From Lucifuga dentata (Eukaryota; Chordata; Actinopteri; Ophidiiformes; Bythitidae): a stretch of 64,000 nucleotides of DNA. The translations under genes and the position numbers were made by a program. The notes beneath the pieces were generated by a model that was not told where the DNA came from, made no database searches, and saw nothing but the letters and a program-made list of their open reading frames with translations. The DNA is taken from NCBI GenBank assembly GCA_014773175.1, contig VXCM01002038.1:9845-73844 (forward strand), read 5' to 3'. Shown piece by piece: positions 33,661 to 44,900 of the stretch. Positions within the stretch are counted from its first letter, which is position 1. Each line of letters starts with the position of its first letter.

Positions 33661-34079
33661 AATAAATAATAATAAAAAAAAAACCCTACAGTGTTTTCCC
33701 ATTCAGTATAATCTATAAGAGTAAAATGGTCAGGTAGAAATAAGAGTTTAAGATCATGTGGCAGTGTCGGCTAGTCACCTCAGTACTTCATGACGGCTGT
33801 CAAAATAGCTTGACTAACAAATGAAGTGGGGAGACGAGGTGGTGTGACATTTTCAGCATGTGGCAGAGTTTATCTCATCAGTGTGTCTCAGCTTACAGAT
33901 TGTATTTATGTTGTAACTGAAACCTGATCCTAATGAGGGTTTGTGGTCTGGCACGTCCAACTGTATTCTAATCACAATCTGTATTCATATGCACCTTTCT
34001 CATCTGAAAGCATGTCTGGATACAGTTATCAAGTCTGTAATTTGTGCTTATCTTAATTAGAAAGCCAGAAGTCTCCATC
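33661..34079. other. No gene seen
   Basis: Non-coding. A short A/T-rich run lies at 33663-33683. Confidence 0.5.
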
Positions 34080-34089
34080 CATCTGTCCG

Positions 34090-34424
34090 TCTGTAGCACC
34101 AACATCTCTAGAACCAGCTCTGTATGAAGCTGATATTCAGCAGGTTTATTGCTCAGGACACAAAGACGTGCAGCGTCACGTGTGAAGTTGTTTAGATGAG
34201 CGGTTCTCAAATTGAGCTGTGCTGGTAAACAGTAGTCCAAGTGCCAGGATACGCTCCGGGCACAGCAGCATACGCTCCGCTCCAGTGCCACGGTCTCAAC
34301 CTGACCCCATACAGCAAACAAAGCTAGCTCACAAGGACGTGCAGGACTAAATGATGGGGCAGGCTGTGGCACACACCAGAAAGTCTGGCTCAGTTTTTTG
34401 AACGGGCACTGCACTACTATATAT
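34090..34424 (+). mobile_element. Family B repeat, longest single copy
   Basis: Runs from CTGTCCGTCTGTAGCACCAAC to AACGGGCACTGCACT. It keeps an internal block (AGTGCCACGGTCTCAACC to GGACGTGCAGGACTAA) that is present at 58.2 kb but reduced in the 21 kb and 41.8 kb copies. On the minus strand the frame RTAHLNNFTRDAARLCVL stays open for more than 100 codons. Confidence 0.85.
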
Positions 34425-34459
34425 GACATTAAATGTCATTTTTATGTCACTATATTTAC

Positions 34460-34488
<29 letters not shown>
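34460..34488. repeat. Poly(A) tract
   Basis: About 29 As. No adjacent retroposon body or flanking duplication was recognised. Confidence 0.85.
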
Positions 34489-34490
<2 letters not shown>

Positions 34491-34781
34491 AACTATATAA
34501 ATTCAACCATTTTGGGCTTTTACTTTTATAAGTTAAACTCAGGCTCATCACTCAATCTTTACTAGAATAATTAGTGTCCATTAGCACCCCAGATTATCCC
34601 GTAGTTCTTTTCCATAGTGATGGTGCTGTGCTGGTGCCCAGCAGCACAGATTTCTACAAGAAACATCCCCAGAAAAGTGGTGCTGTTTTTGGCACCAAGC
34701 AAACACTGATATCTGCAGTCAGAGAACATGCACAAACTACCTTGGCTTGTTTGGAACAACTATTTCTGAGTCTCCACTCAA

Positions 34782-36098
34782 CAGTGGTGGGCAGTCAGGG
34801 CCAGCAAAGCCTTCTCTGCTGGCCTAGAGATTGTCAGAATCATCAAATTATGTTTTTATAATTTAATATATATTTTAATTAATGCTATATGAATTTTACA
34901 AAGCTCATTCCCATCAGTTTTGTTATTAACGTCATTTCATCGCTACGGTACTCTCTCCCTCAGTTTTGCTGCTTCCAGTGCAGCTCATATAAATTAGAGC
35001 TTTTATCCAATCAGATTTTCCACCTGTGCTGTCTCCAGGTAAAAAAAAAATCTAGCCTGAGGCCTTCAGAATCTCCAGTGAATCCCCTCTGCTATTCAAG
35101 CAAATGGGATGATGTTGTTAATTGTCATATATTCTAACCAATCAGATTTTGAGTTTGCCATGTTGGGCATATTCTTTTACACATCAGGGCCTTCTATCTG
35201 GCCTTGGCCTACGTCATCAGAGTACAGCATTATGCTAACAGCTAAACAGCCTGCCAGAAATTCATCAGAAGAAGANTCATCAGAGTACAGCATTATGCTA
35301 ACAGCTAAACAGCCTGCCAGAAATTCATCAGAAGAAGAAGAGAGCCAGTTGGCTTAGCTAGCTGAAGTAAACCTAGCTAGCATGTAACGTAGCATTGTTT
35401 GTTTAAAAGTTCTTTCTTAACGTTTTGATTTTTAGATATAGTGCTTTAGATTTTTTGTTTAGATTTTTACTTAGTCCTGTTGTTTTTTAACGCACAATGG
35501 CTGAAGGAGGAGAAGAAATGGATTTACAATGCTTTTTTTCACATTATGGAACTGAAACACACTGATAATGTACAGCCGTGTGGTTAAACTCTTTATAAAG
35601 ACAGAAAGGAGGATGGACTTTGTCTTCAGATGATGAGCAGCTTTGGTAAGTCTGATGGATTTTTATGTGGCTGGAATCTGTGGAGAAGCCTGTTGAATCT
35701 GATTGTGTTATTTGTGTTTTACAGCATTTTTGCTTACTTGCTGGTCGTATGAGTAAATGTGATGGTTGTTGTGAGTTTGTTCTTGTTTCTTTGGTAATGA
35801 CACTGATTTAGGCTATGCCATGTTTATATGTGATGCAGCATCCTGTCATAATGCGTAATAATGCTACATCCTATTCATGTCTCTGCAGTTAGTGTGTTGT
35901 AACTGTCATAGGTGTTGATCCTTGTGTTAAATCACTTTATTCCACTCGATAAAAGTTACTGTCACTGTGAATATGGGCTGGTTACGTCAAATAACAACAG
36001 CATATAGTCATAGTGTCATGCTGAGGTTATTAGAAGGTGGTTTAATTGCAGGAGGATAGCTCTGAAGGCCTAGGTGTAAAATACACGGCCCACCACTG
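34782..36098. mobile_element. hAT-like non-autonomous element (1.3 kb)
   Basis: Terminal inverted repeats CAGTGGTGGGC and GCCCACCACTG are perfect. The flanking octamers CCACTCAA (34774-34781) and ACACTCAA (36099-36106) match at 7 of 8. The right end continues inward as CAGTGGTGGGCCGTGTATTT and ACACCTAGGCCTTC, a terminus common in fish hAT elements as I recall. The interior lacks a transposase. It contains an N-join at 35276 with perfect 62-bp copies (35214-35275, 35277-35338), so the true length is about 63 bp less. Confidence 0.9.
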
Positions 36099-36125
36099 AC
36101 ACTCAATCACGCTGTACATCCATAC

Positions 36126-36835
36126 TAGAGCTGTCATGATATCAGATTTTCACTCCACAATTATCGTGGCCAAAAGAATTCACAATAACGATATTATCAC
36201 ATCATCTATAGAAAGTCTGAAAAAAACAATAATAATACTATCAGTCAAATTAATCTTTAGCTTTGTTTATTGTGCATTTTGTCTCTTTTTTGTCAAATGA
36301 ATTAGACTCCAAATAAGAGTGTAGGAGGTGGAGAGAGTCTGTAACCAGAACTGTACAAAAGCTACAAAAAGAGCAATTCCACCTTAAGGGATCGTGTAAA
36401 AGAACCAGATGACCTGATAAACAAAAGATCCATACATCTAACAAATAACCAGGAGAGAGAAAATCCTGTCAAGTCCAACGCCATGATAACTTAGCTTTAA
36501 CAACACAACTAAGACCTTCATGGAACATTTCCTGTTTCAGGGCTAGCAAGCTAACTGCTACTACTGCTTTAGTGTAGCAGTAGTAGCCACACACTGTGGT
36601 AGTAGCTAGCTAGCTAGCTAGTTACTGAGTCACATCATGTATGTGTGTGTGTGTGTGTGTGTGCTGGGGGGGCACAGACACACACAGGGAGACAAAGCGA
36701 GAATGGAAAGAAATGGAAATGATTTAAGAGGCACTGGATTATTTACATGGCATTATCATATGTGTATTTTTAACATGATTTCATTTTTTTTAATATCACG
36801 GTTATCATTAATACTGGTATATCAAGACACCCCTA
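36126..36835. mobile_element. hAT-like non-autonomous element (0.71 kb)
   Basis: Ends are TAGAGCTGTCATGATAT and, inward from the right, TAGGGGTGTCTTGATAT (13 of 17 or better). Flanks ATCCATAC (36118-36125) and GTTCATAC (36836-36843) match at 6 of 8. Inside, GCTACTACTGCT (36557-36568) forms a perfect 12-bp hairpin with 36576-36587, followed by a (TAGC)n run and a TG microsatellite. No coding capacity. Confidence 0.75.
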
Positions 36836-37754
36836 GTTCATACCACAAAAAAAAAAAAAAAAAAAAAGTCATCTTGCACCAAATCATTTACAGATATAAA
36901 GTAGTTTTTGGATTTGTAAAAATGCTTTTAAAGCAGAGTATTTTCAAACAGTGTGATTCAGCATTTTTGTTGTCTTTCTTCTGTTTCCTGTAAGGGAACT
37001 TCTGCATCCTGCTAAATGAACCTTCAGCTCTCAAACCCATTCAGAGCAGCAGGTTTCACGAAGGTTCCACCACCTGCACCTTGTCCATGGAATTTCACAC
37101 CAATTTCCTCTCAATATTGAGAGTTGGAACGCATCACGAGGGACGTGAGATTTATTCGAGGAGGCAAAGTAAATTAGCATAAATATTTCACAAGTTGACC
37201 ACAGTTGAATTTGAGATGTGTCGTGTTAATAAAGTCTGAAATTCTCTGCGGTGAGGTTTGGATGGTGTGTCGGCACGTTTCCTACACATCCTGCATTTGT
37301 AGCATCCATCATCGCATTGATGCACTAATTAATTTTTGCTGTAGCAGTAATGTGATTAGACACCAACCTGCCAAAACTCCTCCGTCTTTACATCCCAGCA
37401 CAGCCGCTGATTACAGCGCCTGTGCTTTTTTGCTGCTTTGTAGTTTAGCCTTCTCTTTTTTCAGATAATTTCACATTTGTGAATGAAATAATGAGTGTAA
37501 TGATGAAAATGGACAGCTGTTCACGTTACGTAAAGGAAACGTCTGGTGAACGGTAGCGGTGATGTCATGCTGCAGCTCCATGGTGATTTTAGTGGAATAT
37601 CCAGCTCAGGCAGACACTTTTCTCTGCCTGTAAATATGGATTTCACTCTGTAACATGTTTGTAATAAGATAATTTGTCCTTTAGTTTGGACACTTATATC
37701 TACACTGATGCACTGATTTATTAAGGATTTATCTGTGTGTTCAGACACTGGTGG
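36836..37754. other. Poly(A) at 36846-36867, then unique sequence
   Basis: No gene seen. The block 37040-37200, with words such as CCTCTCAATATTGAGAGTTGG and GTAAATTAGCATAAATATTTC, has the texture of a conserved non-coding element. Not testable here. Confidence 0.25.
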
Positions 37755-38030
37755 TAATTCATAAAACACAGTGCCAGATTTAACATGTCGCTAATGGCAA
37801 ATAACACGTTAGCCTTCAAAGAGACCTTACTGCAGTATTTCCTCATGGACATGACAGGAAGTCATTCATAAAACACGCCGTCACACTAAAATGAAGACGA
37901 GTTTCAGTCTGGTAAATTTCATCGGTATAAACCCTGGGAGATTTTTAAAAATACATTTGCATCACATGATCAGTTTATGTGAATGAGCTTCAGTTGTCAG
38001 AGTTATTTATCATGATACTTTTAGGATTTT
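37755..38030. mobile_element. Family O repeat, copy 1
   Basis: ATTCATAAAACACAG, AACACGTTAGCCTT, TATTTCCT, GTAAATTTCA and GAATGAGCTTCA occur in the same order as in the 39.7-40.1 kb arm. Diverged; its ends were not resolved. Confidence 0.55.
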
Positions 38031-38279
38031 ATGACCTGTCCTCTGATACCATACTCTGGTAACTTCAATATTGGATATTTGAAGACATGTAATAGTATAG
38101 TATATGTTCCCTTGTTTTGTTACAGAAGAACAGACAACCAAATGTGTAATTTATCTTCTGAAATAAAACATAAAACACTGAGACAGAACTTCAGGAAGAC
38201 GTTTCTTTAACTCCATTTAATGCTTTTAAAATCACAAAACAAGAAGTTAACCTGAGTCCTTAAAAAAGACTCATCAGCA

Positions 38280-38283
<4 letters not shown>

Positions 38284-38331
<48 letters not shown>
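38284..38331. repeat. (CT)n microsatellite
   Basis: Uninterrupted CT dinucleotide run of about 24 units. Confidence 0.95.
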
Positions 38332-38334
<3 letters not shown>

Positions 38335-38835
38335 GTTTCATTATTTTTTGCACATTCTGCTTTTATGAGTCGGAGTGATCAATAAAGGATTGTGCAGGGA
38401 GGCAGAGCGCCTCTCATCCCCATTTGGGAAGATAATTTGCGTCAGAAAATGGCAGCTGCTGCACAATAGTATATTGATGTATTAAAGAAAAGAAGCGGAC
38501 GGGATGCATTAAAGAGGAGACAGACAGAAACAGCAGAAAAAGAGTGATGAAAGAGAATGTGAGAGAGATCCTGAAAGATTCCGGAAGAAGGATGTAAAAA
38601 AAATACAAATAAAAAGTGTTTTTCTGTATCTGCATACAGAGTCACAGCAGGAAGTGCAGCATGCAGCCGCAATTATGTCAGCAATCTCCCAGCAGCACGT
38701 CTGCCTCCATCCAGGAGGTCAGCGCTGCACAATTAAGTGAATGACTGAAGATTGGTGTGGATTTTTGTGATGCATGAGGTTTTCTTTTGAGAAAAAGAGT
38801 TGTGAGTGGTGTGGCTGCGACAGATGCAGACTAAC
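38332..38835. other. Unique non-coding sequence, candidate conserved block
   Basis: No gene seen. 38340-38720 is repeat-free, mixed composition (GGAGTGATCAATAAAGGATTG, GGCAGCTGCTGCACAATAG) and could be a conserved non-coding element. The two overlapping minus-strand open frames look like chance. Confidence 0.25.
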
Positions 38836-38898
38836 GCTGTGATCCCTTCTTTATTTTTTGGTTTTTTTTTTTTTTTGGTTTTTTGCTGTGATCCCTTC
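38836..38898 (-). mobile_element. Poly(T) tract flanked by a perfect 14-bp direct repeat
   Basis: GCTGTGATCCCTTC occurs at 38836-38849 and again at 38885-38898. Between the copies lies about 35 bp of T-rich sequence (T runs with GG interruptions). This is the expected footprint of a retrotransposition event truncated to little more than its poly(A) tail, inserted on the minus strand. Confidence 0.75.
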
Positions 38899-39431
38899 CA
38901 CCCTGACCTCCCACACCCAACACTCAGAATTCCCTGTTGGGAACTCGGCTGAGATCCATCTCAGATTTATGTGAAATAAACGCGCCTGACATCAGAACCA
39001 ATATGACAGCGCACAAGGTGAACACCACAGATTTCCCTTTGCATCATTTTGTCAAAACCTGAATTATAGCTTTTGTTGTCTGGAAAGGAGTTATAACATC
39101 TGTTATAACATGGTTTAAGCTGCTCATCTTCATCTGTCTTTTGCATCGGTAAAGACAGGAAGTCACTGCACGATTCAGCCATCTTGTACTGCATAAACAG
39201 GGATGAGCCGAGTACTCGGATGAGTAAAATACTCAATATTCTTACTTGTGTTGAAGGAAACTCCTCATTGAGTAGCTGTGTCCACGTCATAGGCCAGCCA
39301 CACACACACACACACACCCTCCTGTGAGTGTGATCACACATTATGGAGGTGTGTGTGGAACTCAGACATGCAGCGCAGCAGGTGAAGCAGAGTGCCACAA
39401 GAACATGAGATCAGGTCAAAACTCACCGTGT
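38899..39431. other. No gene seen; short (CA)n at 39299-39317
   Basis: Non-coding sequence between a retroposon tail and foldback O. Confidence 0.5.
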
Positions 39432-40061
39432 AAAAACTGACTGATCAGCTGAGTGAGTTTATCTATGAGAGTTATTGATCATTAACACACTTGAATACAG
39501 TTTAAAACATCATCAGATTTCATACTGATTCAATTTACCATCAGACGTGTGTGGCGGTGTGTTTTTATGAATCATTTCCCCAACATGTAAATCAGGAAAT
39601 ACTGCAGTAACACTTTTTTCATGTCAAACATTAAAAGATAACATGTTTATGAGTGAAGGAACATGGTAGCGTGTCGACATTTGCCGATATCAACACGATA
39701 AGTTTTGTGCAAAGGTTTATGAATCCCTCCCTTTGGCCCAGATTCATAAACTGTAGCGCATGATTTACTGTATTGCTATGCGTAAATATCATGGTGTAAC
39801 GACATTCCCTTATTCATAAACGCCTGTTAGCGATGTATTTTAGTGTTAGCCTTAAAGAGGCATTACTGTGATATTTCCTTATTTACATGTGGCGGTAGCT
39901 ATTCATAAACCAAACTCACAAGCTAACATTAAGACCTGCTTCATTCTGTGGTAAATTTCAGCGATAAGAAATCTGGGCGACGTTTCAAACTTTATTTGCC
40001 TCACGTGTTTGTGATCAATAACTCTGATAGATAAAGTCACTCAGCTGATCAGTCAGTTTTT
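39432..40061. mobile_element. Family O foldback element
   Basis: The left end AAAAACTGACTGATCAGCTG plus following bases to about 39480 is the near-perfect reverse complement of the right end up to 40061. Similarity continues more weakly inward: CAATTTACCA/TGGTAAATT, CATGTAAATCAGGAAATACTG/AGTGATATTTCCTTATTTACATG. At the centre, GTTTATGAATC (39715-39725) pairs perfectly with GATTCATAAAC (39741-39751). The unit therefore folds back on itself over roughly 630 bp. Confidence 0.7.
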
Positions 40062-40569
40062 AAAAGCTTTAAAAGCCTTTATGAATGAGCTTCAACTATC
40101 ACAGCGCACATTAAGGCAATGCTACACTCCTTATCACCGTTTTTTATGAATCTGTCCCATTTTGTTTTCAGATCTGTAGTTCGGTTGTTCTGGTCTGATC
40201 AGGGACTAAATTCAAGGACGATTCCGGTGCTCATACAGGAAACCATCCAATAAAACCTACGTACTGTATATCAGCAAAAGTCATGTGACATCACTCTCTC
40301 TGCTCATTGGTCAGAAATGGCTAGGGGCGGGAAAATAAACTCCAAACAGGAACTCCAAACAGTTTCTATGGTGTCAAAGTAAATCAGAGTAACAAAGATG
40401 AATGTGGATCCTTTCCTAGTCATAGCATCATTTGATCCATGAAGAAGAAAACTATGACAGCAGAAGCTGAATCTGATGTAGAGACAACGTGTGGAAAACC
40501 ACATGCTGCTTCACATGATGTGAAGAAGAACGTGCTGCCTTCACACGCTGAACAGGAGAATGGAGCAAC
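40062..40569. other. No gene seen
   Basis: Non-coding. GACTAAATTCAAGGACGATTCC at 40204 faintly resembles the start of family D but does not extend. Confidence 0.4.
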
Positions 40570-40960
40570 ATGCTGACCTGAACACGTGTTCATCTGAACA
40601 TGTGTTAGCTAAGATTGACGTGTTTCCACCGTTAACAGCATCGTTTGATTTGATCATAAAGGTGGAGTTTATTAACGTTAAACACACACACCTCGCATCT
40701 CTGCTGCTTGTCAATCAATACATCAATAGATTGATTTGTAATTGCTTCAGAAGTGGTGTGAATCATGTTCAGACCACAGATAAACCAGACAGAGACCACC
40801 TCCTCAAAATGGTCTTTGATCCGCACCTGACTGTGATCGCTGCACAAACGAGCTGCATCAAGAGGGGAAATGAACCCGAGTCCGACTGAACTGGACGAAA
40901 CCACATACGTGTAAAAACGGACTCTGGAATATCTGGTATTTTCAAAGCAGAATTTGAAGC
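40570..40960 (+). mobile_element. Family A interspersed repeat, longest copy
   Basis: Runs from about TGCTGACCTGAACACGTGTTC through CATAAAGGTGGAGTTTATTA, CATCTCTGCTGCTTGTCAAT and CACCTCCTCAAAATGGTC to about TGGAATATCTGG. Overlapping minus-strand open frames through it match no family I recognise. Confidence 0.65.
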
Positions 40961-41751
40961 CATTGTGGCAAGTAATGATAGTAAGGGATCTTATAAACAG
41001 AATAAACAGGGTAAGTGTACTTAGCATTACTCATTTTACAATTTTGGAATGTACGCTGAATGTATCCCTGCTGCAGAGCTCCAACAAAGAAGAAGAATGA
41101 GGTTTACCCAGAATCAGACATGGATGAAGATAAAGGAGAGCATGACTCTGACAAATAAAAACAGACCAGCTCTCTAAGTGTTTGTCAGCTTTCTTCTCCA
41201 GTTAAAACACTGCCATCGCAGACTGCTGGTCTGGGATCAATAGCCCTGTGAAGTGATTAGAGGGTGGGGTGGGGTAGTTGGGGGTTACAGAGTTCTTTGG
41301 TTGAGCATTTGCTTCCATTAGTCTTCTGACCTCATGATAATTCCTGGAAGCTGCATTTGTCGTAGCTTCTCTCTCATCCAGCCGTTTCCACTGGCTGATG
41401 CTCCTCCTCCTCCTCTTCCTCCTCCCTGAAGTGATTGTCACATTTGTTGACTTTACATTTATTTTACTTATTTTCATAGCTAATACCTTTTCACTGAGTT
41501 TTGTAAGGTTAAAGACAAAGATAAGAAACGATTAAGCATGTATTTGTGCTTGGGACAAAAGGGGATTATCATCTAATTTAGAGCAGATTAACCCATCGTG
41601 ACCTAAAGATGGATGCTGTGGTTGTGGTCGTGGTCAGGGCTGATGGTCAGATTCAGTCTTTAAGAACTCCTACAGACAGGAAGTGTATTTCATCCCTCTG
41701 CCTCAGATCCTGTGGTTTTGGCCAGGACTCATTTCTCCTTTTTATTGTTTA
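40961..41751. other. No gene confirmed; basic open frame at 41202-41477 (-)
   Basis: A 91-codon minus-strand frame begins MKISKINVKSTNVTITSG, continues with a run of Arg/Lys (GRRKRRRRS) and ends QQSAMAVF. It resembles a nuclear-type basic segment, and it lies next to repeat A, so it could be a transposon remnant. I cannot assign it. The rest is non-coding. Confidence 0.3.
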
Positions 41752-42350
41752 CTAAGACTCTGCCATGTCATATTGTCCATGATAACAGTAAAATTGTTAT
41801 ATCTATCTATAATTACACTTTCTCTGTCTGTCTGTCTGTCTGTAGCATCAACATCTCTAGAACCAGCACTGTATGAAGCTGATATTCAGCAGGTTTATTG
41901 TTCAGGACCCAAGGACGTGCAGCGTGACGTGTGAAGTTGTTTGGATGAGCGGTTCTCAAATTGAGCTGTGCCCATAAAAAGTAGTCCGCACATGTACGGA
42001 TGTGGCGGCAGGATACACTCCAGGTATGGCAGCATATGCTCCACTCCACGGGCATTAATGGCAGGCTGCGGTGCACACCGTAAAGTCTGGCCCGGTCCGA
42101 ACATGCATGTTTTTAACGGGTGCTGCACTATTTATAAAAATCTGACATATCATGACATTGACGATATTGCTGTGTGACAATGTGGTGGTGAATTTTCACA
42201 CCACCACAACAAGAAAAAGACATTGACTCAGTCAAGCACAGAGTGTTAGCTAGCTGTACTTCCTGTGACCGAAAAAGCTAAGGGGGGAGTGAAACTAGCA
42301 AAGCGTTGACTTGTTGTGATGTATGAATAGTGTTAGCCTAGCCGCTAAGC
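41752..42350 (+). mobile_element. Family C element interrupted by a family B copy
   Basis: The left part (41752 to about 41805) matches the start of the 13.4 kb copy: GCCATGTCATATTGTCC ... GTAAAATTGTTATATC. The right part (from about 42128) resumes at AAATCTGACATATCATGACA and runs through GACTCAGTCAAGCAC, GTTAGCTAGCTGTACTTCC and GTGTTAGCCTAGCCGC. The sequence at the break is partly repeated on both sides as A/T-rich words. That would fit a decayed target duplication made when B inserted. Confidence 0.7.
41822..42130 (+). mobile_element. Family B repeat nested in family C
   Basis: Begins with a (TCTG)n run and TGTAGCATCAACATCTC, and ends AACGGGTGCTGCACT. Its position inside an otherwise collinear C element shows that B moved after this C copy was in place. 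Confidence 0.85.
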
Positions 42351-42467
42351 TCAAAACAGGGAAATGGCGTACACACTAAATATTCAGATTTATAAAGCCG
42401 TGCGTATACATCCAACACAACCAGCTTTGAAATGTGAAAAACGCTCATATCCCACCCACGACACTCC

Positions 42468-42556
42468 ACAGCCTGCCATTAGTACCCATGGAGCGGAGTA
42501 TATGCTGCCACGCCTGGAGCGTATCCTGCCACCACATCCGGACATGTGTGGACTAC
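42468..42556 (-). mobile_element. Family B repeat fragment
   Basis: Covers only an inner portion: GCCTGCCATTAGTACCCATG, GAGCGTATCCTGCC and GTGGACTACTTTTAG, inverted relative to the copy at 41.8 kb. Confidence 0.7.
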
Positions 42557-42589
42557 TTTTAGTATGGATTCCAAGCACTGTTTTAAAAA

Positions 42590-42831
42590 TGAGGCGATTA
42601 AGACAAGGAAGAGGAATCCAGAAAAGTTAACGTCAGCTAGTGTCAGTTACGGTAATCAGCTGCTGAAATAAATATCATGTTTACTGGTATGTAGATTATT
42701 TTCAGAAAATCACAGGAAAACTATGACAATACCCAGAAAAACAGGTAATTTGCTAAACAAATAAATTGATGGAACAACATCAGGGGATCAGCTTATACAT
42801 AAGATCAGCTTATACTCCAGTATATACGGTA
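42590..42831 (-). mobile_element. Family E DNA element, copy 2
   Basis: Reverse complement starts TACCGTATATACTGGAGTAT and follows copy 1 for about 240 bp to the CTTAATCGCC region. Only the terminal part is present; it abuts the B fragment. Confidence 0.7.
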
Positions 42832-44689
42832 TTTATTTCTACTTCTGCTGAAGGGAAACACTCTGTTTCTTTTACACACTCATTTTTATCGTTATCACAA
42901 AAATACCTTCAGATGTCATATAATTTTAAGGCTGTATCGTCAAACGCTACTGCCTACCTTAAAACAGCATGAATGCAGGTAACTGATGTGTAAACCAACG
43001 TGCTGCAGAAACAGTCTAGAATCTACTATACTACACAAAGTGTTGTAATCGTTTCCTGACAGCTTGATTGATATTGGAAATATTTTGCATCTCACTGTCT
43101 ACTTTGGTTCATTCACATAAGGCTCCTACAGACTGTGTGATACGCTTTGGTGCACTATGAGTCTGGTCTACCAACGACCAATTTAGTGCTCATGTGACCA
43201 AAGACGACCTCCAACAAAATTCTGACAGTGTCAGAAATTTAGAACTAAAATCTGACATTCTGACGGCTGCTCTGACCCACGACAACAAGCTGCAGGAATT
43301 AGCATTTAGCATGTGAGCTACGCTAGCATTGTGGGTCCGAGATTGGCTTGTTTTACTCCTGGATGTGTGCTGATTTCAGAAATCCTATAAATAATACCGG
43401 TCCAACCGTTTGGCAATGCTGTGAAATCCAATAAGATGCAGTATGGATGGCTGATGAGCGGTGAAGGAAATAAATAAGTTTTGCACACATACAATCACAT
43501 ACGTACTTGCACTGCTATGAATGCACATTTATGTAAATATTTTTCAACTATTTTTGCATTTCTCTGTTTTTGTATCGTGCTACTATTCGTGTGAATATAG
43601 CTTTTTCCTTTTCTAAGCTGAACCTCTAACCCGCTAATCTCACTTTGTCATTCATATCACAGATCTCATTTCAAAGTTTAATTTCACATCATTCCTCATT
43701 CATTCTCAACAGGTTCAGCTGATTTCGCTCAGACAAGCTTTTTCTGGCCCCATAAGTTGCTGATTCATCAATATTTTCTTCAAATATTAGAAAACATCAT
43801 TAAAAATCACTTTTTTAGCTATGTTAGCATGTCTCATGAACACCAAGAGGCCCTGCAACAACCTTCAAATGTTTTATTCATTCAGGCAGATGATGAAGCT
43901 AGAAAGCAACTTTCCCTTATTCATACCACTTCTGTCATAGGGGACAGCTGTAACATGACCCCCCCACACACACACACTGAGATGTCTAAAGAAACAGTGT
44001 AAAAAAGAGTCAATTTCCTTGTAAAGGTCATGGATGCAGATGGTTCTTGCACCTTTAATTACTGTCCACTTTCACCAGACTAGATTCTTCACTCGATTGG
44101 ATACAGCTACTAAAGGACGTTTCCTTATCAGACTGTCTCTCAGAGATTCCTGTTTGGATTCTGGGACAAACATTTATTCATTTTATGTTTAGTGGCTGAG
44201 TTTGTGCTAAGCTCCTGCATCATGTTCTGTTTTTGCTGTTTTTGCTTCGCAGTGAGTGGGAAACACAGATTTGTAGGTACAGTAGATGTTACCAGTAAAG
44301 CTCTGTGTCTTTTTTTTTTTTTTTTTTTTTTTTTGGGACGCATTCTTACCCAAAATAACATATTAAAGGAAACCACAAAGTTGAAATAGATTTTCCCCAG
44401 ATTTTGAATCCAAAGTTTCCAAAAGGCTTTTTGTGTTTCCCACTAAACTGCCAACATATCTAGGAAGTCTGTGGATCCCCTTGTGATCCTGCAGGGACGG
44501 CTGCTCACATTTAGGCACCATTTACATCTTCCAGTAAAATACCATCTCTGTGTCTGTATCTTTGCTTTGCCTCTGCAGCCACAGCTCCACTTGGTGTTAA
44601 CTGGATGGGCAATATAGACCATAAATACATGAAGCATGAAACATTACAAAAACTAGCATCTATGCAGAGTTAAATTGGCTTGGGTGACA
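42832..44689. other. No gene seen; poly(T) at 44310-44334
   Basis: Nearly 1.9 kb of non-coding sequence with a T homopolymer and a short CA tract near 43965-43978. No element or exon recognised. Open frames here are short and without similarity. Confidence 0.5.
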
Positions 44690-44900
44690 TAGCCTTAAAA
44701 TAATGCCAAGATCTTTCAAGGTATATTTGTGATAATGATGTGAAGAATGTAACACTGAACAATGTTGTCATGGTGATTTTAGAAGTAAACAATACTGCAA
44801 ACTGTACCAACANATGTAACACTGAACAATGTTGTCATGGTGATTTTAGAAGTAAACAATACTGCAAACTGTACCAACAGGAGTAAAAATGATTGACAGG
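44690..44900 (-). mobile_element. Family C element, end fragment with N-join duplication
   Basis: AGCCTTAAAATAATGCCAAG through TCATGGTGATTTTAGAAGT to AGGAGTAAAAATGA matches one end of the 22.7 and 54.5 kb copies. The N at 44813 is bracketed by perfect 66-bp copies (44747-44812 and 44814-44879), an assembly join. Confidence 0.75.

Noticed and set aside
40200..40290. Third family D copy
   Set aside because: Only about 20 bases resemble the D terminus and the similarity does not continue inward.
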